Of a stretch of 8,538 bases of DNA, positions 6,701 through 8,538 are shown piece after piece. The notes beneath the pieces are model-generated. The model ran no database searches and was not told the DNA's origin. It saw only the letters and a program-made list of their open reading frames with translations. Made by a program: the position numbers and the translations under genes. Origin of the DNA: Desulfobacula sp. (lineage in GTDB: Bacteria > Desulfobacterota > Desulfobacteria > Desulfobacterales > Desulfobacteraceae); assembly GCF_021107415.1 (NCBI RefSeq), contig NZ_JAIOSW010000226.1, positions 1-8,538 on the forward strand, in the 5' to 3' direction. Position 1 is the first letter of the stretch; each line of letters opens with the position of its first letter.

Positions 6701-8203
6701 TTATTCGTTATTTTCTTTTTTATATTGGTTCAATCCCTTGAATGTACCGTAAAGTACCAGCAATAACAGGAACATAAGGGGGAATGCCGTTGCAATGGAG
6801 GCGGTCTGGATGGCTTTAAGGCTGCCGCTCCCAGCCAGCACGGCTGCCACGGCACCCAGAGCAATGCCCCAGAAGGCCCGCAGATTTCGTCCGGGATTTT
6901 CATGGCCGGATACGAACATGGCAAGGGCCAGAGCTGCGGAATTGGCAGAAGTCAAAAAGAAGGTACCGATGAGAAAAATCAGGGCAATGGCCAGAAGCCC
7001 GGTCATGGGAAGGTTCTGGGCAATAGCAAATATGGCGCTTTCCATGCCGTGTTCCTTCATGGTGGCACTGACATTAAAATTAATTCCGGCTCCGCCCACG
7101 ACTCCATACCAGAGAAAATTCCCCAGAGTGGGGAGAATCAGGGTAGCGGCAACGGTTTCACGGATAGTTCTTCCCTTGGAAATTCTGGCGATAAACACAG
7201 CCACAAAGGGTGCCCAGCTCATCCACCAGGCCCAGTAGAAGACAGTCCAGGAGCCGATCCAATTGCCTTCAAATCCCGGGGCGGTAAAAAGACTCATGGG
7301 AATGAAATGTAAAAGATATTGGCCCAGGGAATTTATGGTAAGGTTGATCAGGAAAATGCTGGGGCCGAAGACCAGGACAAAAAACCAGACCAGGACAAAG
7401 ACCCACATGTTGATATCCCCAATAAGCTTTACCCCTTTTTGAAGCCCGGTATAAACCGACAGGGTGAAAATGGCGGTGAGAATACCGATGATGATATACG
7501 TGCTGGAAGGACCCAGCTGCATACCGTACTGGAATTTCAGGCCTGAAGAGAGCTGGAGGGCCACAAAACCCGTGGTGGTGGCAAGCCCGCCTAAGGTAGC
7601 AAACACGGCAAAGATGTCCAATATTTTTCCCCAGGTACCGTGGATCTTGTCGCCGATAACATAGTAAAAGGCACTGGAAAATTTTAAGGGCAGATTATGG
7701 GTAAAACAGGCATGACCTATGGCAATGGTCAGCATGGCATAGATAGACCATGCACTCAATCCCCAATGGAAAAAGGAATAGGTCATGGCATTGGCACCCG
7801 TAGCCGGGGTGTTTGCCTCTCCGCCAAAATAGGGGGGTGGACTCATATAATGGTAGGCCGGTTCGGCCGGGCCCCAGAATACGATGCCTGCGGCAATGGC
7901 AGAGCCAAAGAGCATGGCAAACCAGGAAAAGTTGGAAAACTCGGGTTTGTCACTGGGGAGTCCCAGTTTCATGCTGCCGTATTTTCGTCCCATGAGCACA
8001 AAGCAGCCAATGACCAGCATAAAAACAGTCAATAGATAGAGCCATGCCCATTTAGTGGTGGTCCAGCTGAAAACCGCATTGATGACCGTAGTCATATTCT
8101 CGGGAAAGAGAATGGACCAGAGGACAAAAAGAACGGTTAGTGAGGCAGAGATCCAGAACACGAATGGATCAAAGGGTTTTGTTGATGTCGTTGTATTATT
8201 CAA
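6701..8203 (-). CDS. BCCT-family betaine/carnitine/choline transporter (BCCT-2), first gene of the demethylation operon
   Basis: The 500-residue protein has about 12 membrane helices and short tails at both ends. It carries the BCCT core: FHWGLSAWSIYAM at 145-157 and the signature WTVFYWAWWMSWAPF at 319-333 followed by ARISKGRTIRET. The aromatic box residues W147, W152, Y155, W326, W327 and W330 are all kept, so a trimethylammonium substrate is expected. T418-S419 of the sodium-2 site are kept, but the following motif is SANSA rather than SADS or SSDS, and the glycine stretch of helix 3 is GSAIAAG (100-106) instead of the GMGIG seen in BCCT-1. Coupling mode is therefore uncertain. The start is TTG at 8203 with AGGAG at 8211-8215, 7 bases upstream on the minus strand; no upstream ATG fits better. 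It leads the operon behind a sigma-54-type promoter and most likely imports the substrate of the methyltransferase. Confidence 0.94.
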   Translation of the reverse strand: MNNTTTSTKPFDPFVFWISASLTVLFVLWSILFPENMTTVINAVFSWTTTKWAWLYLLTVFMLVIGCFVLMGRKYGSMKLGLPSDKPEFSNFSWFAMLFGSAIAAGIVFWGPAEPAYHYMSPPPYFGGEANTPATGANAMTYSFFHWGLSAWSIYAMLTIAIGHACFTHNLPLKFSSAFYYVIGDKIHGTWGKILDIFAVFATLGGLATTTGFVALQLSSGLKFQYGMQLGPSSTYIIIGILTAIFTLSVYTGLQKGVKLIGDINMWVFVLVWFFVLVFGPSIFLINLTINSLGQYLLHFIPMSLFTAPGFEGNWIGSWTVFYWAWWMSWAPFVAVFIARISKGRTIRETVAATLILPTLGNFLWYGVVGGAGINFNVSATMKEHGMESAIFAIAQNLPMTGLLAIALIFLIGTFFLTSANSAALALAMFVSGHENPGRNLRAFWGIALGAVAAVLAGSGSLKAIQTASIATAFPLMFLLLLVLYGTFKGLNQYKKENNE

Positions 8204-8210
8204 AACGGAA

Positions 8211-8215
8211 CTCCT
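8211..8215 (-). promoter_or_regulatory. Ribosome binding site of BCCT-2 (TTG start)
   Basis: On the minus strand AGGAG lies 7 bases before the TTG at 8203-8201. It supports TTG as the start, since the following residues lead straight into the first membrane helix. Confidence 0.7.
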
Positions 8216-8272
8216 GTAAAATCGGTTTATATCCCATCCATCTTGACGATCCTTTGTACGGTTAGACCGGTG

Positions 8273-8284
8273 GGATTTTATCCG
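8273..8284 (-). repeat. CGGATAAAATCC motif, copy at the sigma-54 start site
   Basis: The minus strand reads CGGATAAAATCC here, the same 12 bases found on the plus strand at 8495-8506. It covers the expected transcription start (about 8280) of the sigma-54 promoter, where a bound protein could block initiation. Confidence 0.45.
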
Positions 8285-8290
8285 ATAAAA

Positions 8291-8306
8291 TGCAGGTTGT
8301 GTGCCA
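8291..8306 (-). promoter_or_regulatory. Sigma-54 (-24/-12) promoter of the BCCT-2/mtg operon
   Basis: The minus strand reads TGGCACACAACCTGCA. Against the RpoN consensus TGGCACG-N4-TTGCA it keeps the -24 GG and -12 GC dinucleotides at exact spacing and differs only at the G after TGGCAC and at the first T of TTGC. The predicted start is near 8280, about 77 bases before the TTG codon. Such promoters require an enhancer-binding ATPase activator, which is not in the window. Confidence 0.72.
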
Positions 8307-8353
8307 GGGAACTGCTCTTACAATTTTTTTTAAATTGATTGTTTAACTATTTG

Positions 8354-8369
8354 ATATTATTAATAATAT
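8354..8369. repeat. Perfect 16-base AT palindrome
   Basis: ATATTATTAATAATAT is its own reverse complement and lies about 74-89 bases upstream of the predicted sigma-54 start. It could be an activator or bending site, but a palindrome made only of A and T in AT-rich DNA can arise by chance. Confidence 0.35.
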
Positions 8370-8410
8370 TAATTAAATATTGTGACTGAAATAATTTTAG
8401 TTTAGCCGGA

Positions 8411-8431
8411 TAGAAAAATTTTTTTCACTTG
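8411..8431. repeat. 21-base direct repeat, copy 1
   Basis: TAG, five A, seven T, then CACTTG. The second copy starts 35 bases later with the same ends and length. It lies about 131-151 bases upstream of the predicted sigma-54 start, a normal distance for enhancer-binding proteins. Confidence 0.6.
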
Positions 8432-8445
8432 GCTGAAGCAAAAAA

Positions 8446-8466
8446 TAGAAAAAAAATTTTCACTTG
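8446..8466. repeat. 21-base direct repeat, copy 2
   Basis: TAG, eight A, four T, then CACTTG. The total length matches copy 1 although the A/T boundary is moved by three bases, so length and end blocks appear to be kept rather than the inner sequence. Confidence 0.6.
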
Positions 8467-8474
8467 AAAAAAAA

Positions 8475-8503
8475 TTGACTAAATGATTGGGCGCCGGATA
8501 AAA
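8475..8503 (+). promoter_or_regulatory. Possible outward sigma-70-type promoter
   Basis: TTGACT (8475-8480) is followed after 17 bases by ATAAAA (8498-8503), or after 16 by GATAAA. The -35 is good and the -10 only fair. It would drive a plus-strand gene beyond the right edge, possibly the regulator of the operon. Confidence 0.4.
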
Positions 8504-8506
8504 TCC
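8495..8506 (+). repeat. CGGATAAAATCC motif, copy at the outward promoter
   Basis: This copy covers the -10 region of the possible outward promoter and is inverted relative to the copy at 8273-8284. A shortened copy, CGGTAAAATCC, follows at 8510-8520. Together they look like operator sites. Confidence 0.45.
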
Positions 8507-8538
8507 ATGCGGTAAAATCCGTGTTTTTTGATTTTATA

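Larger units (their letters stand above)
8204..8538. other. Intergenic control region (335 bases, no gene seen)
   Basis: This AT-rich stretch encodes no plausible protein in either direction. It holds, from the BCCT-2 side outward, a ribosome binding site (8211-8215), a roughly 77-base presumed leader, a sigma-54-type promoter (8291-8306), a 16-base AT palindrome, two 21-base direct repeats, and a possible outward sigma-70-type promoter. The density of ordered sites suggests a shared control region between BCCT-2 and a divergent gene beyond the right edge. Confidence 0.7.

Noticed and set aside
8321..8400. IHF site between the palindrome and the sigma-54 promoter
   Set aside because: AT-rich sequence is present, but no stretch fits WATCAA-N4-TTR in either direction.
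8354..8466. CRISPR or mobile-element ends
   Set aside because: Only two short AT-rich repeats and one palindrome are present, with no further units, spacers, transposase or target duplications.

Overview
The window holds seven complete genes and the tail of an eighth, arranged as two convergent transcription units, plus a 335-base regulatory stretch at the right end. The gene content suggests an anaerobe with a corrinoid/tetrahydrofolate C1 pathway. My best guess, from general resemblance only, is a sulfate-reducing member of the Desulfobacterales: electron-transfer flavoprotein genes, MttB-family methyltransferases, BCCT transporters and sigma-54 promoters are common together in that group.

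Plus strand, 1-3672: the end of etfB, then etfA, a BCCT-family transporter (BCCT-1) and a ten-helix EamA/DMT-family transporter. Spacing is tight and co-directional, so this looks like one operon that starts left of the window. The ETF pair takes electrons from a flavin dehydrogenase that is not in view. The adjoining BCCT gene suggests that the dehydrogenase substrate comes from a quaternary amine or betaine.

Minus strand, 8203 down to 3718: a second BCCT transporter (BCCT-2), an MttB/MtgB-like trimethylamine-methyltransferase-family protein with no in-frame amber codon, its cognate corrinoid protein, and a pterin-binding methylcorrinoid:tetrahydrofolate methyltransferase. This is a full import-and-demethylate cassette. 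The betaine enters through BCCT-2, the MttB homologue moves one methyl group to Co(I) of the corrinoid protein, and the MtgA-type enzyme passes it to tetrahydrofolate, giving methyl-THF for the Wood-Ljungdahl route. Glycine betaine is the likeliest substrate by analogy with Desulfitobacterium MtgB; carnitine, proline betaine and gamma-butyrobetaine remain possible. No corrinoid reductive-activation protein is present.

Regulation: upstream of BCCT-2 (8204-8538) there is a good sigma-54 (-24/-12) promoter match on the minus strand. Behind it lie an AT palindrome and a 21-base direct repeat that could bind an enhancer-binding activator, and a possible divergent sigma-70-type promoter reading off the right edge. 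A 12-base motif, CGGATAAAATCC, occurs at both promoters in opposite orientation. The cassette ends in a strong hairpin plus T-tract terminator that sits inside the 3' end of the convergent EamA gene.
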